NCBI RefSeq assembly: GCF_002979975.1 | Contig: NZ_PCQD01000005.1 | Location: 356,433-420,432, forward strand | Direction of reading: 5' to 3' | DNA length: 64,000 nucleotides | From: Pseudomonas sp. MYb185 | GTDB lineage: Bacteria; Pseudomonadota; Gammaproteobacteria; Pseudomonadales; Pseudomonadaceae | Shown: piece after piece, positions 29,238-43,309 of the stretch | Position numbering within the stretch: the first letter of the stretch is position 1 | How the letters are laid out: every line of letters begins with the position of its first letter | Translations under genes and position numbers: made by a program | Notes under the pieces: generated by a model | The model's input: only the letters and a program-made list of their open reading frames with translations | Told to the model about the DNA's origin: nothing | Databases searched by the model: none

Positions 29238-30086
29238 ATGGCGGCACGCAGAGGATTCACAGGCAGGTTGTACCTGGCCGCAGTACTCACGCTGGGGCTG
29301 GGGCCGAGCGGCGCGGTGCTGGCTGCCGGCGGCGCATGCGAGCGTATCGTGGTCACCGGCAACTCCCAGTACCCGCCGCTGCTGTGGGTCAACCCCGATG
29401 ATCCCAAGCGCCTGACCGGGGCCGCGGTGGAGTTGTTGGAAATGGCTCTGGAAGGCAGTGGCATTAATGTCGATGTGCTGCATGTCGGGCCCTGGGCCCG
29501 GGCCCAGGAAGAGGTGCGCAGCGGTCGGGTGGATATGCTCGCCGGCGCTTTCCTGACCCCGGCGCGGCTGGCGGAGATGGATTATATCCATCCGCCGTAC
29601 ATGGAGGTGCCCAGCGTCATCTTCGTCAAGCGCGGCAAGGCCTTTCCCTACAGCGGCTGGGATGATCTGCGTGGCAAGCAGGGCAGTTCGCTGGTCAACA
29701 ACAGCTTCGGCGCAGCCTTCGATACCTATGCTGCCGATCATCTGGATATCAGTACCGTGCCGTCGATCCAGCAATCCTTCGAATTGCTGCTGCGTGATCG
29801 GGCCGACTATGTGGTCTACGAGCGGCATCAGGGGCTGGCCCTGGCGGCGCAGTTGAACATTCTCGACCAGTTGGACATTCTCGAAGGCTCGTTGATCAAC
29901 GAGCCACTGTACTACACCGTCTCCCATAACTCGGCGTGCAACTCGCCCGCCTTGCGCGCGGCATTGACCCTGGGCGTGTATCGCATGGTGCGCCAGGGCG
30001 AGCCGCGCAGGTTGCTGGACAAGTATCGGGAGATCTGGGCTGCCCAGTTCGCGCCGATTCCAGAAGAGGAACCGGCACTGGAGTGA
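29238..30086 (+). CDS. Family 3 extracellular solute-binding protein
   Basis: 282 residues with a signal peptide (RRGFTGRLYLAAVLTLGLGP, cleavage near AGG), then a SBP_bac_3 fold: VVTGNSQYPPLLWVN, GAAVELLEMALEGSGINVDV, RVDMLAGAFLTPARLAEM. Start ATG 29238 has GGGGAG 9 bases before; ATG 29217 has none. No permease or ATPase gene is adjacent, so it is either an orphan binding protein or a stand-alone sensor. The ligand is probably an amino acid or similar, but not determined. Confidence 0.82.
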   Translation: MAARRGFTGRLYLAAVLTLGLGPSGAVLAAGGACERIVVTGNSQYPPLLWVNPDDPKRLTGAAVELLEMALEGSGINVDVLHVGPWARAQEEVRSGRVDMLAGAFLTPARLAEMDYIHPPYMEVPSVIFVKRGKAFPYSGWDDLRGKQGSSLVNNSFGAAFDTYAADHLDISTVPSIQQSFELLLRDRADYVVYERHQGLALAAQLNILDQLDILEGSLINEPLYYTVSHNSACNSPALRAALTLGVYRMVRQGEPRRLLDKYREIWAAQFAPIPEEEPALE

Positions 30087-30099
30087 GCGTCTGAGCCGG

Positions 30100-31047
30100 T
30101 CAGGCTTCGGACGGCAGTACCGCTTCGCGTTCCTTGGCCATCTTGCGTTCCAACTGCTGTGACAGCTCGATGATCTGCTCGCGCATCCAGCGGTTGGCCG
30201 GGTCCTGGTCGGTGCTTTCATGCCAGAACAGGTGGGTCTGGATCGGCGGGATGTCCTCGATCGGCAGCTCGACCCAATGCAGATCGTGGCGTCGGGCGAA
30301 GCGCTCATTCACGGTCATTACCATGTCGGTCGACTCCAGCACCAGCGGCGCCATCTGATAATGCTGCGAGCGCAGCACCACACGCCGCTGAATACCCATC
30401 TTGCCCAGCGCCAGATCCACGTGGCCGAGGCCGTTGCGCCGGCTGGAGATGTGGATGTGCGATTGTGCCAGGTAGTCATCCAGGGTGATCTTGTCCTTGC
30501 CGGCCAGCGGATGCCCCTTGCGCATGATGCACACGTAGCGGTCTTCGAACAGGCGGACGTGGCGTACCTGCGGGTCGGTGTTGAGCGGCGCGTCGATGGC
30601 GAAGTCCAGACGCCCGGCGGCCAGTTCCTTGGTGGTCTCGCGGCGGCGGGTGAGGAAACTGTCGATGTTGATGTTTGGCGCCAGGCGTCGGATGCGCGCG
30701 GCCAGATGCGGCAGGATCACCGCCTCGGTGAGGTCGGTCATGCTGATGCGGTAGGTCTTGTTGGCTTCGTTGGGATTGAAGCTGCGGCTTTCCTGCACGG
30801 ACACGCGCAGTAGCTGCAGGGCGTGGCGTACCGGGGTGATGATGTTCTGCGCCATCGGCGTGGGCACCATGCCCTGGGCGGTGCGCACGAACAGCGGATC
30901 ATTGAAGGTGTCGCGCAGCCTGGCCAGGGCGTTGCTCACCGCTGGCTGGGTAATGCCGACGATCTGCCCGGCACGGGTCAGGTTCGCTTCCGTATAGATA
31001 GCGTCAAATACAATGAACAGGTTCAGGTCAACTTTACTGAGGTTCAT
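30100..31047 (-). CDS. LysR-family transcriptional regulator
   Basis: The 315-residue regulator has an N-terminal winged helix (VDLNLFIVFDAIYTEANLTR, TQPAVSNALARLR) and a LysR substrate domain (about 90-300). It is divergent from an acyl-CoA dehydrogenase gene over 171 bp, so it probably controls that gene in response to an acyl or related metabolite. Confidence 0.9.
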   Translation of the reverse strand: MNLSKVDLNLFIVFDAIYTEANLTRAGQIVGITQPAVSNALARLRDTFNDPLFVRTAQGMVPTPMAQNIITPVRHALQLLRVSVQESRSFNPNEANKTYRISMTDLTEAVILPHLAARIRRLAPNINIDSFLTRRRETTKELAAGRLDFAIDAPLNTDPQVRHVRLFEDRYVCIMRKGHPLAGKDKITLDDYLAQSHIHISSRRNGLGHVDLALGKMGIQRRVVLRSQHYQMAPLVLESTDMVMTVNERFARRHDLHWVELPIEDIPPIQTHLFWHESTDQDPANRWMREQIIELSQQLERKMAKEREAVLPSEA

Positions 31048-31080
31048 CGCAGCATCCTTCGTTGGGCTCGTTTATAGGCT

Positions 31081-31113
31081 CTTATATAAGTGGGACATGT
31101 ACATATTGCTTAT
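31081..31113. promoter_or_regulatory. AT-rich divergent promoter with inverted repeat
   Basis: The interval between the LysR and acyl-CoA dehydrogenase genes has palindrome CTTATATAAG (31081-31090) and ATAAG...CTTAT across 31086-31113. This is a plausible LysR operator. Confidence 0.35.
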
Positions 31114-31218
31114 GAATCTTTATACACGCCGAAAATAGATTAGGTAAATTTGTCTGTCTCATCTACCTTTTTTGTACCTCAGATACATATGAACAACAAA
31201 CCAGAAAAGGTAAATGGC

Positions 31219-32427
31219 ATGGATTTCGGATACTCCCCAAAAGTCAAACAGCTGCGCGAGCAGGTGGATGCCTTCATGCAGGAGCATGTGTTTCCTGCGG
31301 AAGCCATCTTCCATCAGCAGGTCAACGAGGGTGATCGCTGGCAGCCCACCGCGATTGTCGAAGAACTGAAGGTCAAGGCACGCGCGGCTGGCCTGTGGAA
31401 CCTGTTTCTGCCCGAATCGGAACTGGGCGCCGGCTTGACCAACCTGGAATACGCGCCGCTGGCCGAGCTGATGGGCCGCTCGGGCCTGGCTTCCGAGGCG
31501 TTCAACTGCAGCGCGCCGGATACCGGCAACATGGAAACCATCGTTCGCTATGGTAGCGAAGAGCACAAGGAAAAATGGCTCAAGCCGCTGCTGGCTGGCG
31601 AGATCCGCTCCTGCTTCGGCATGACCGAACCGGGTGTGGCGTCCTCTGATGCCACCAACATGCAAGCCAATGCTCGTCGCGAAGGTGACGAGTGGGTCAT
31701 CAATGGTCGCAAATGGTGGACCTCCGGTGCCTGCGACCCGCGTTGCAAGATCATGATCTTCATGGGTCTGACCAACCCCGATGCGCCGCGTCACCAGCAA
31801 CACTCGATGATCCTGGTGCCGATGGATACCCCCGGCGTCAAGGTGATCCGTCCATTACCGGTATTCGGCTATGACGACGCGCCACACGGTCACGCCGAAG
31901 TGGTACTGGAGAACGTGCGGGTTCCCTACAGCAACGTGCTGCTGGGTGAGGGCCGGGGCTTCGAGATCGCCCAGGGACGCCTCGGGCCAGGCCGTATTCA
32001 CCATTGCATGCGCTCCATCGGTGCTGCTGAACGGGCGCTGGAACTGATGTGCAAACGCTCGACCAGCCGCACGGCATTCGGCAAGCCGTTGGCCCAGCTG
32101 GGTGGCAATATCGATCTGATTGCCGAGTCGCGCATCGAGATCAACCAGGCCCGCCTGCTGACGCTGAACGCGGCCTACATGATGGATACCGTCGGTAACA
32201 AGGTGGCCAAGAGCGAAATTGCCCAGATCAAGGTGGTGGCACCGAACGTCGCCCTGCGGGTGATCGACCGGGCGATCCAGATGCACGGTGGTGCTGGTGT
32301 GTCTGAGGACTTCCCGCTGGCGCACATGTATGCCATGCAGCGTACCCTGCGCCTGGCCGATGGTCCGGATGAAGTGCACCGTGCCGCGATCGGCAAGATG
32401 GAAGTGGGTAAATACATGTCGCGCTGA
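31219..32427 (+). CDS. Acyl-CoA dehydrogenase
   Basis: A 402-residue FAD enzyme of the acyl-CoA dehydrogenase superfamily. FAD-binding segments are [17 protein letters not shown] near 135 and [10 protein letters not shown] near 165, the middle domain includes [19 protein letters not shown], and the C-terminal domain ends [19 protein letters not shown] and [13 protein letters not shown]. Start [12 protein letters not shown] at 31219 has AAAGG upstream; ATGs at 31189 and further out lack sites. Length and motifs resemble medium/long-chain type enzymes acting in fatty or branched acid breakdown. Confidence 0.9.
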   Translation: MDFGYSPKVKQLREQVDAFMQEHVFPAEAIFHQQVNEGDRWQPTAIVEELKVKARAAGLWNLFLPESELGAGLTNLEYAPLAELMGRSGLASEAFNCSAPDTGNMETIVRYGSEEHKEKWLKPLLAGEIRSCFGMTEPGVASSDATNMQANARREGDEWVINGRKWWTSGACDPRCKIMIFMGLTNPDAPRHQQHSMILVPMDTPGVKVIRPLPVFGYDDAPHGHAEVVLENVRVPYSNVLLGEGRGFEIAQGRLGPGRIHHCMRSIGAAERALELMCKRSTSRTAFGKPLAQLGGNIDLIAESRIEINQARLLTLNAAYMMDTVGNKVAKSEIAQIKVVAPNVALRVIDRAIQMHGGAGVSEDFPLAHMYAMQRTLRLADGPDEVHRAAIGKMEVGKYMSR

Positions 32428-32445
32428 GCAGGCGGCAGGCAACGC

Positions 32446-32484
32446 AGCCGTGCGCAAGCCATCGTGCTTGCGCACGGCTTTTTG
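32446..32484 (+). terminator. Terminator after acyl-CoA dehydrogenase
   Basis: AGCCGTGCGCAAG / CTTGCGCACGGCT forms a 13-bp perfect stem with an 8-base loop and ends in TTTTTGC, 19 bases after the stop. Confidence 0.9.
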
Positions 32485-32573
32485 CATTCAGGGGATAAGA
32501 GGCTCTGGGAAGAGCCGGCGCCCCGGAGGAGCCAGATGGAAAGGTCGGGGCGTTGCGGATGCGCGTCCGGGAA

Positions 32574-32792
32574 TCAGCGGGCGCGGTAGGTGATGCGACC
32601 CTTGGTCAGGTCGTAAGGCGTCAGCTCAACGCGCACTTTGTCACCGGTCAGAATGCGGATGTAGTTCTTGCGCATCTTGCCTGAAATGTGGGCAGTCACC
32701 ACGTGGCCGTTCTCCAGTTCGACGCGGAACATGGTGTTCGGCAGGGTATCAACGATGGTACCTTCCATTTCAATACTGTCTTCTTTCGCCAT
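32574..32792 (-). CDS. infA: Translation initiation factor IF-1
   Basis: 72-residue OB-fold protein [19 protein letters not shown] to [11 protein letters not shown], binding the 30S A site. Start at 32792 gives the universal length. It lies next to the bpt-aat pair as in P. aeruginosa. Confidence 0.98.
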   Translation of the reverse strand: MAKEDSIEMEGTIVDTLPNTMFRVELENGHVVTAHISGKMRKNYIRILTGDKVRVELTPYDLTKGRITYRAR

Positions 32793-32908
32793 TAAGCAAA
32801 GGCCTCTCAAATTCTGTTGCCAAGGCGGGCCGTCAGGATGAAGCCCGCAAAAAAGGTGAGCAATTGTGCCTCAAATGCAGCCAACAGCCAAGTTTTGACG
32901 GGGATTTT

Positions 32909-33616
32909 TCAAGTGACGCGAATCCAGCGCTGGTTCACCAGCATTTCCAATGGCCGATATTCGGTCTTGTAGCTCATCTTGCGGCAGTTTCTGATCCAGT
33001 AGCCGAGGTAGATTGCCGGCAGGCTTGCCCGGCGGGCCTCCTCTATCTGCCAGAGGATCGCATAGCGTCCGAGGCTGCGTCGGGACTCATCCGGATCGAA
33101 GAAGGTATACACCGCTGACAGGCCATTGCCCATGCGGTCGGTCACTGCCACCGCCAGCAGACGACCATCGAGACGAAACTCGTTGAATTCGCAAAAAGCA
33201 TCGTCGCTGACCAGGAACGAGCGGAACTGTTCCTGGCTCGGCGGGTACATGTCGCCATCGGCATGGCGCGCCCTGATGTAACGGGCATACAGCTGATAGA
33301 TCTCGTCAGTGATGACCGGGCGTATGGTCTCCACCTGCAGATCCCGGTTGCGCTTGTAAATGCGCTGCTGCTGGCTGTTCGGCACGAAGTCCGCCACTGG
33401 AATGCGCGCCGGGATGCAGGCCTTGCACTGGCCGCAGTGGGGGCGATAGAGATGTTCGCCGCTGCGGCGAAAGCCCAGTTCGGACAACCGGCTGTAGGTG
33501 GAATCATCTATGCGCTGGTGCGGGTCGAGAAACAGGGTGACCGCCTGCTCATCCGGCAGGTAGCTGCATTGGTGCGGCTGCGTGGCATAGAACTTGAGAT
33601 GCGCCAGATCAGTCAT
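32909..33616 (-). CDS. bpt: Arginyl/leucyl-tRNA-protein transferase
   Basis: 235 residues. It conjugates an amino acid from aminoacyl-tRNA onto N-terminal Asp/Glu of proteins, making an N-degron. The N-terminal Cys cluster is HQCSYLP and [10 protein letters not shown]; the C-terminal GNAT-like domain has [19 protein letters not shown] and [19 protein letters not shown]. Bacterial Bpt transfers Leu; older annotation calls it ate. The start overlaps the end of aat by 4 bp, so the two transferases are coupled. Confidence 0.93.
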   Translation of the reverse strand: MTDLAHLKFYATQPHQCSYLPDEQAVTLFLDPHQRIDDSTYSRLSELGFRRSGEHLYRPHCGQCKACIPARIPVADFVPNSQQQRIYKRNRDLQVETIRPVITDEIYQLYARYIRARHADGDMYPPSQEQFRSFLVSDDAFCEFNEFRLDGRLLAVAVTDRMGNGLSAVYTFFDPDESRRSLGRYAILWQIEEARRASLPAIYLGYWIRNCRKMSYKTEYRPLEMLVNQRWIRVT

Positions 33617-34374
33617 ATCGATCGCTCTGGAGTAGGTTCGTCAAGTATAGAAGCTGCAGCCACGGCTTCAATCCCGGCGTCTCCCGGCGGTCGACTCCAG
33701 CAGTCCCGTACCCGGATGTCGCACAGTTGTTGCAGTACAGCTACGAAGGCCGCCCGGGGGATCTCGTTGGCGCCTAGGCTTTGCAGGTGCTCGGTGGGCA
33801 TCTGGCAATCGATCAGTTCGCAGCCGCCGGCCTGCAGGTGACGGGCCAGGGCGAGGAAGGCGGTCTTCGATGCGTTGCTGCGGCGGCTGAACATGGACTC
33901 GCCGAAGAATGCCTTGCCCAGCGCCACGCCATACAGGCCGCCAACCAGTTCGCCCTCGTCCCAGATTTCGACCGAATGGGCCATGCCGCGCCGATGCAGC
34001 TCCAGGTAGGCCTGCTGCATCTCCTCGGTGATCCAGGTGGCGTCGGTATAATCGCGCGGCTCGGCGCAGGCGCGGATCACCGCGGCAAAATCCCGGTCGA
34101 AGGTGATGCGCAAAGGCGTCTTGCGCAGGAACTTGCGCATGCTGCGCGAGATATGCACCGCGTCGGGAGCTACGACAGTACGCGGGTCAGGCGACCACCA
34201 GAGCAGCGGCTGACCCTGTTCGTACCAGGGGAAGATACCCCGGCGGTAGGCTGCCAGCAGCCGGTCGGGGCGGAGGTCGCCGCCCACCGCCAGCAATCCG
34301 TTCGGGCTGGCCAGTGCTTCATGGGAAGGAGGGAAGTCCAGGCTGTCTGGATCCAGCCACCTCAATTCGGTCAT
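33613..34374 (-). CDS. aat: Leucyl/phenylalanyl-tRNA-protein transferase
   Basis: 253 residues; adds Leu or Phe to N-terminal Arg/Lys, marking proteins for ClpAPS. Signature segments: [40 protein letters not shown], and [20 protein letters not shown]. First gene of the aat-bpt unit. In P. aeruginosa trxB lies between aat and ftsK; here they are directly divergent with no trxB. Confidence 0.96.
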   Translation of the reverse strand: MTELRWLDPDSLDFPPSHEALASPNGLLAVGGDLRPDRLLAAYRRGIFPWYEQGQPLLWWSPDPRTVVAPDAVHISRSMRKFLRKTPLRITFDRDFAAVIRACAEPRDYTDATWITEEMQQAYLELHRRGMAHSVEIWDEGELVGGLYGVALGKAFFGESMFSRRSNASKTAFLALARHLQAGGCELIDCQMPTEHLQSLGANEIPRAAFVAVLQQLCDIRVRDCWSRPPGDAGIEAVAAASILDEPTPERSI

Positions 34375-34543
34375 TCCAAATCCTGTGCAGTTCGCATTTC
34401 GAGCTTGAACGGTTTATCAAGAAGCATCGTTAAGTTATTGTCGCAGATCAAGATAGTTCCCGCTGTCCGCGGAACGCAACCCATCTTTTCAGGTCAATCC
34501 ATACGATGTTCACAGAACCTGTACAATACGTGGCTGAGTCACG

Positions 34544-36949
<2,406 letters not shown>

Positions 36950-36973
36950 TTTCAGCGGAGCAACCAAGCCAAG

Positions 36974-37612
36974 ATGATCAGCACCTTACTGCGTTCCAGC
37001 ATTACCGCCCTGTGTCTGGTGGCCCTGCCCCTGGTGGCCAGTGCAGACGACCAGGCCCGCGCCGCCGAACGGCTCAATGATCTGCTGTCCAGAGCGCAGA
37101 CCATGAGTGGCGGCTTCTCCCAGATGACCCTCAGCTCGAATGGCGCCAACCTGCAGGAAACCACCGGCACCCTGGCGCTCAAGCGTCCCGGCATGTTCCG
37201 CTGGCATACCGATCCGCCGCTGGAGCAGCTGCTGGTATCGGATGGCGAGCAGATCTGGCTGTACGATCCGGACCTGGAGCAGGTCACCATCCAGAAGATG
37301 GACAAGCGCCTGACCCATACGCCGGCGCTGCTGCTGTCCGGTGATGTCAGCCAGTTGCAGGAAAACTTCGATATCGAGTGGAGCGAGGGCGGCAGTGTGG
37401 TGGACTTCACCCTGACCCCGAAGGAAGCCGACTCGATGTTCGACCACCTGCGGGTCTCCTTCAGTGATGGCGTGATCAATGACATGCAGATGAGCGACCC
37501 GGTCGGCCAGCGCACCAATATCCTGTTCCGCAACATGCAGCTGAACCCGCCGCTGGATGACGCCCAGTTCACCTTCGACATCCCCGATGGAGTCGATGTC
37601 ATCAGTGAGTGA
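36974..37612 (+). CDS. lolA: Outer-membrane lipoprotein carrier protein LolA
   Basis: A 212-residue periplasmic chaperone that carries lipoproteins from LolCDE to LolB. The signal peptide ends near VASA-DDQ (residue 24). Family core: [42 protein letters not shown]. Start ATG 36974 follows ftsK by 24 bp, as in P. aeruginosa. Confidence 0.95.
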   Translation: MISTLLRSSITALCLVALPLVASADDQARAAERLNDLLSRAQTMSGGFSQMTLSSNGANLQETTGTLALKRPGMFRWHTDPPLEQLLVSDGEQIWLYDPDLEQVTIQKMDKRLTHTPALLLSGDVSQLQENFDIEWSEGGSVVDFTLTPKEADSMFDHLRVSFSDGVINDMQMSDPVGQRTNILFRNMQLNPPLDDAQFTFDIPDGVDVISE

Positions 37613-37613
37613 C

Positions 37614-38948
37614 ATGGACCTGTTCGCAGCCAAGGCGCCGCACCAGCCACTGGCGGCGCGGATGCGTCCGGCCAGCCTGGACGAGTATGCCGGCCAGCAG
37701 CATCTGCTGGGCCCGGGGCGACCGCTGCGGGTGGCATTGGAGCAGGGCGCCCTGCATTCGATGATCTTCTGGGGCCCGCCAGGGGTAGGCAAGACCACCC
37801 TGGCCAAGCTGCTGGCGACCCTGGCCGATGCCCACTTCGTGACCATTTCCGCGGTGCTGGCCGGGGTCAAGGAGATTCGCCAGGCGGTGGAGCAGGCCCG
37901 CCAGCATGCCGCGCAGAATGGCCGACAGACCATCCTATTCGTCGATGAGGTGCACCGCTTCAACAAGGCCCAGCAGGATGCCTTCCTGCCCTTCGTCGAG
38001 GACGGCACGTTGCTGTTCATCGGTGCGACCACCGAGAATCCGTCCTTCGAATTGAACAACGCGCTGCTGTCCCGCGCCCGGGTCTACGTGCTCAAGTCGC
38101 TGGATGAACCGGCGCTGGATGCGCTGCTGGACCGGGCGCTGACGGATGTCGAGCGGGGCCTGGGGCAGCACCGGCTGGGTATCAGCCCCGAGGCTCGAAG
38201 CATCCTGATTGGCGCTGCCGACGGTGACGCCCGTCGCCTGCTCAATCTGCTGGAAATCGCCGCCGATCTGATGGCCGATGGCGGAACCATCGACATCGAG
38301 CTGGTCGGTGACCTGTTGAATGACAATCGCCGGCGTTTCGACAAGGGCGGGGAAGCCTTCTACGATCAGATATCCGCGCTGCACAAGTCCGTGCGTGGCT
38401 CCAACCCCGATGCCTCCCTGTACTGGTATGCGCGGATGATCGACGGTGGCTGCGACCCCCTGTATATCGCCCGTCGCGTGGTGCGCATGGCCAGCGAGGA
38501 TATCGGCAATGCCGACCCCCGCGCCCTGACCCTGTGCCTGAACGCCTGGGACGTGCAGGAACGCCTCGGTAGCCCGGAAGGGGAGCTGGCGGTAGCCCAG
38601 GCGATCGTCTACCTGGCCTGTGCGCCGAAGAGCAATGCGGTGTACAAGGGCTACAAGATGGCGCTGCAGGATGTCGCCGGCCAGCCGTCGCTGGAGCCGC
38701 CGCTGCACCTGCGCAATGCGCCGACCAAGCTGATGAAGGAGCTGGGCTACAGCGAGGGTTATCGCTATGCCCACGATGAACCCGAAGCCTATGCCGCCGG
38801 TGAGGACTATTTTCCCGAGGAACTGGAGCCGCGTCGCTACTACCAACCGGTCAACCGCGGGTTGGAGCTGAAGATCGGCCAGAAGCTGGACCACCTGCGC
38901 AAGCTGGATGCCGCCAGCCCGGCCAGGCGCCGCCAGGAGAAGCCGTGA
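37614..38948 (+). CDS. rarA: Replication-associated recombination protein A (AAA+ ATPase)
   Basis: The 444-residue MgsA/RarA clamp-loader-like ATPase acts at stalled forks. Walker A is [14 protein letters not shown] near residue 50, Walker B is [19 protein letters not shown] near 108, sensor 1 is [13 protein letters not shown]; the C-terminal tetramerisation domain follows. Start [11 protein letters not shown] at 37614, one base after the lolA stop; an in-frame ATG at 37596 lies inside lolA and is a weaker choice. Confidence 0.95.
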   Translation: MDLFAAKAPHQPLAARMRPASLDEYAGQQHLLGPGRPLRVALEQGALHSMIFWGPPGVGKTTLAKLLATLADAHFVTISAVLAGVKEIRQAVEQARQHAAQNGRQTILFVDEVHRFNKAQQDAFLPFVEDGTLLFIGATTENPSFELNNALLSRARVYVLKSLDEPALDALLDRALTDVERGLGQHRLGISPEARSILIGAADGDARRLLNLLEIAADLMADGGTIDIELVGDLLNDNRRRFDKGGEAFYDQISALHKSVRGSNPDASLYWYARMIDGGCDPLYIARRVVRMASEDIGNADPRALTLCLNAWDVQERLGSPEGELAVAQAIVYLACAPKSNAVYKGYKMALQDVAGQPSLEPPLHLRNAPTKLMKELGYSEGYRYAHDEPEAYAAGEDYFPEELEPRRYYQPVNRGLELKIGQKLDHLRKLDAASPARRRQEKP

Positions 38949-39316
38949 TCTGGAGCATACTGGCAATTGCCCTGGGCGGTGCCGTCGGGGCCTTGTCACG
39001 CTATGGCATGACCTACGGCGTGGGCCTGCTATGGCCGACGGCCTTTCCCCTGGCGACCTTCCTCATCAATCTGCTCGGATGCCTGGCGATAGGTATACTA
39101 TACGGCGTGTGGCTGAACCGCCCGGAGCTATCGCCGGTACTGCAACAGGGACTGACTGTCGGTTTCCTGGGTGCCTTCACCACGTTTTCCACTTTCTCCC
39201 TGGATGCCTGGCGTCTGATGGAGAATGACCAGGGCCTGATGGCCCTTGGATATATCCTGCTCAGTGTGTGCCTCGGTCTGATCGCCACCTGGGCCGGCCT
39301 GATGCTGACCCGCTAG
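38945..39316 (+). CDS. crcB: Fluoride exporter CrcB
   Basis: A 123-residue four-helix Fluc channel: [17 protein letters not shown] near the start, [15 protein letters not shown] with the conserved Asn, and [15 protein letters not shown] with the Phe box and Thr track. GTG start overlaps the rarA stop by 4 bp. No fluoride riboswitch is expected because it is inside an operon. Confidence 0.94.
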   Translation: MIWSILAIALGGAVGALSRYGMTYGVGLLWPTAFPLATFLINLLGCLAIGILYGVWLNRPELSPVLQQGLTVGFLGAFTTFSTFSLDAWRLMENDQGLMALGYILLSVCLGLIATWAGLMLTR

Positions 39317-39348
39317 TCGCCAGGCTGTAACCCGCAACCAAAAGATGA

Positions 39349-40638
<1,290 letters not shown>

Positions 40639-40690
40639 GTGTTCTCGTCGCAACGGGGGCAGTGTTCTCGTCAGGCATTCCCCTGCATCC

Positions 40691-40796
40691 GTCATTGCGA
40701 GGAGCGCAGCGACGTGGCAATCCATGCACTCCGCATTGTCGGTCGGCACTGGATGGCCAGCCCGTGGATTGCCACGCCCTTTGGGCTCGCAATGAC
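40691..40796. repeat. Palindromic intergenic repeat
   Basis: The ends GTCATTGCGAG and CTCGCAATGAC are inverted, and inside them lie CGTGGCAATCCA and TGGATTGCCACG, also inverted, around a central spacer. Together they form a long, partly bulged hairpin of 106 bp between serS and cysG. Repeats with this 'GTCATTGCGAGGAGC...GTGGCAATCC' wording are widely scattered in bacterial genomes. Only one copy is in this window. Confidence 0.85.
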
Positions 40797-40834
40797 GATG
40801 TTTAAAGCTGGCAGCTCATTTCGGAGAAATATAT

Positions 40835-42229
40835 ATGGATTTTCTGCCCCTGTTTCATCATCTGGATGGTCGATTGGTATTGCTGGTCGGCGGTGGTGAT
40901 GTCGCCTTGCGCAAGGCGCGTCTGCTCAGGGAGGCGGGAGCTGCGCTGCGGGTGGTGGCTCCGGAAATCGAGCCGGCCCTGCGCGATCTGAGCGAACAGG
41001 GCAATGGCGAGTGCCATCTGCGGGGCTACCGGCCTGATGACCTGGACGGAGTGGTTCTAGCCATCGCCGCCACCGATGACCAGAACATCAATGCCCAGGT
41101 TTCCGCAGAGGCCCAGGCTCGGCATCTGCCGGTCAACGCGGTCGACGCCCCTGAACTGTGTACGGTGATCTTCCCGGCGATCGTTGATCGGTCTCCATTG
41201 GTCATCGCCATCTCCAGCGGTGGTCATGCTCCGGTGCTGGCCCGCCTGACCCGGGCGCGGATCGAGACGTTGTTTCCACATTCCTGGGGCCGGCTGGCTC
41301 AACTGGCCCAGCGCTTCCGCAGCAAGGTCAAGGCTGCTTTCCCCACCATCAATCAGCGTCGGGTGTTCTGGGAAGATGCCTTCCAGGGCGATATCGCCGA
41401 ACGGGTATTCGCTGGCCGTGAGGCCGAGGCCGAGCAACTGCTGGTCGAGCGCCTGAGCAGCCAGCAGGGCCAGCGTTACCAGGGTGAGGTCTATCTGGTA
41501 GGCGCAGGGCCGGGTGACCCGGACCTGCTGACCTTCCGCGCCCTGCGGCTGATGCAGCAGGCCGACGTGGTACTGCATGACCGCCTGGTGCCGGATGCGA
41601 TCATCGACCTGTGCCGCCGCGATGCCGATCGCATCTATGTCGGCAAGGCGCGGGCCAACCATGCCGTGCCGCAGGAACAGATCAACCAACTGCTGGTGCG
41701 GCTGGCCCATGAAGGCAAGCGGGTGCTACGGCTCAAAGGCGGTGATCCGTTCATCTTCGGACGCGGCGGGGAAGAGATCGAGGAGCTGGCCGCCAACGGC
41801 ATCCCGTTCCAGGTGGTGCCGGGCATCACCGCGGCCAATGGTTGTTCCGCCTATGCCGGTATTCCGCTTACCCATCGTGACCATGCGCACTCGGTACGTT
41901 TCGTCACCGGCCACCTGAAGGACGGCACCACCAATCTGCCCTGGCAGGAACTGGTCGTGCCGGGGCAGACCGTGGTGTTCTACATGGGGCTGGTCGGGCT
42001 GCCGGAAATCTGCCGCCGGCTGATCGAGTTCGGCCGCGATCCAGCCACCCCCATCGCCTTGATCCAGCAGGGCACCACCGCCCGGCAGCGGGTGCTGACC
42101 GGCACCCTGGCGAGCATGCCAGCGCTGGTCGAGCAGACCGAGATCAAGCCGCCGACCCTGCTGATTGTCGGTGAGGTGGTGAGCCTGCGTGACAAACTGA
42201 AATGGTTCGAAACGCAGGACCAGGACTGA
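40835..42229 (+). CDS. cysG: Siroheme synthase CysG
   Basis: A 464-residue trifunctional enzyme making siroheme from uroporphyrinogen III. The N-terminal dehydrogenase/ferrochelatase half has [17 protein letters not shown] near residue 13. The C-terminal SAM methyltransferase half has [20 protein letters not shown] near 218, [12 protein letters not shown] and [20 protein letters not shown]. Siroheme serves assimilatory sulfite and nitrite reductases. Starts after the palindromic repeat with GGAG upstream. Confidence 0.97.
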   Translation: MDFLPLFHHLDGRLVLLVGGGDVALRKARLLREAGAALRVVAPEIEPALRDLSEQGNGECHLRGYRPDDLDGVVLAIAATDDQNINAQVSAEAQARHLPVNAVDAPELCTVIFPAIVDRSPLVIAISSGGHAPVLARLTRARIETLFPHSWGRLAQLAQRFRSKVKAAFPTINQRRVFWEDAFQGDIAERVFAGREAEAEQLLVERLSSQQGQRYQGEVYLVGAGPGDPDLLTFRALRLMQQADVVLHDRLVPDAIIDLCRRDADRIYVGKARANHAVPQEQINQLLVRLAHEGKRVLRLKGGDPFIFGRGGEEIEELAANGIPFQVVPGITAANGCSAYAGIPLTHRDHAHSVRFVTGHLKDGTTNLPWQELVVPGQTVVFYMGLVGLPEICRRLIEFGRDPATPIALIQQGTTARQRVLTGTLASMPALVEQTEIKPPTLLIVGEVVSLRDKLKWFETQDQD

Positions 42230-42244
42230 CCCCGAGGAGGCGGT

Positions 42245-43309
42245 ATGGCGCGCAAGCTGGTGGTCAAACGCGGCGGCAAGGTGGGAGCGCCGCCCGGCAC
42301 GCTGGTGCATATTGGCAAGCACAGGCCGGCCAGCGCGGTTCTGCGGCTGATCGGCTATGGCCCCGATGATCTGCGGGAAGCCGCCATCGAGGATCTGGCC
42401 CAATGGCAGCCAGGGGCCGGGGAGGGACGCATCACCTGGCTGAACGTGGATGGCGTCGCCGACACCGCGGTGGTGGAAAGCCTGGGTGCGAGCTTCGGGC
42501 TGCATCCACTGGTGATGGAAGATATCCTCAATACCGACCAGCGTCCCAAGGTGGAAGATTACCAGGGCTACCTCTATATCGTGCTGCGCATGCTGCAATT
42601 CGACCAGGACCGGCAGCAGATCCACTCCGAGCAGCTCAGCCTGGTACTTGGTGCGGATTTCGTACTGTCGTTCCAGGAACGGCCAGGCGATGTGTTCGAC
42701 GGGGTCCGGGAGCGCCTGCGGGCGGGACGGCGCATCCGCTTCATGCGCAGCGACTATCTGGCCTACGCGCTGCTGGATGCGGTGGTGGACCACTATTTCG
42801 AGATGCTGGAGCTTCTTGGGGAACAGGTCGAGGAGCTGGAGGACCAACTGATCAGTGCGCCGGGGCCGGATACCCTGGCGCGGATCCATCATTACAAGCG
42901 CGAGATGCTGCTGTTGCGCAAGTCCATCTGGCCGCTGCGTGAAGTGCTCAGTCGACTGACGCGGGATGAAAGCCCGCTGATCTCCGATGAGACCCGGCTG
43001 TACCTGCGTGACGTGCACGATCATGCCATTCATGTGATGGACAGTATCGATACCATCCGCGAGCTGCTGGTCAGCATGCTTGACCTGTACCTGTCCAGCG
43101 TCAGCAAGCGCATGAACGAGATCATGAAGGTGCTGACCATCTTTGCCACGCTGTTCATGCCGCTGACCTTCATCGTCGGCGTGTATGGCATGAACTTCGA
43201 TGTCATGCCCGAGCTGCACTGGCGATGGGGCTATCCCACGGTGATGGGCGTGATGCTGCTGATCGTCATCGCTCTGCTGGCGTTCTTCCGGCGTCGTCGC
43301 TGGATCTGA
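42245..43309 (+). CDS. corA: Magnesium/cobalt transporter CorA
   Basis: 354 residues with a large cytoplasmic N-domain (HPLVMEDILNTDQRPKVEDY) and two C-terminal membrane helices. The signature YGMNFDVMPEL follows the first helix (FATLFMPLTFIVGVYGMN). Starts 15 bp after cysG. The 3' end overlaps the convergent L,D-transpeptidase gene by 44 bp. Confidence 0.95.
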   Translation: MARKLVVKRGGKVGAPPGTLVHIGKHRPASAVLRLIGYGPDDLREAAIEDLAQWQPGAGEGRITWLNVDGVADTAVVESLGASFGLHPLVMEDILNTDQRPKVEDYQGYLYIVLRMLQFDQDRQQIHSEQLSLVLGADFVLSFQERPGDVFDGVRERLRAGRRIRFMRSDYLAYALLDAVVDHYFEMLELLGEQVEELEDQLISAPGPDTLARIHHYKREMLLLRKSIWPLREVLSRLTRDESPLISDETRLYLRDVHDHAIHVMDSIDTIRELLVSMLDLYLSSVSKRMNEIMKVLTIFATLFMPLTFIVGVYGMNFDVMPELHWRWGYPTVMGVMLLIVIALLAFFRRRRWI

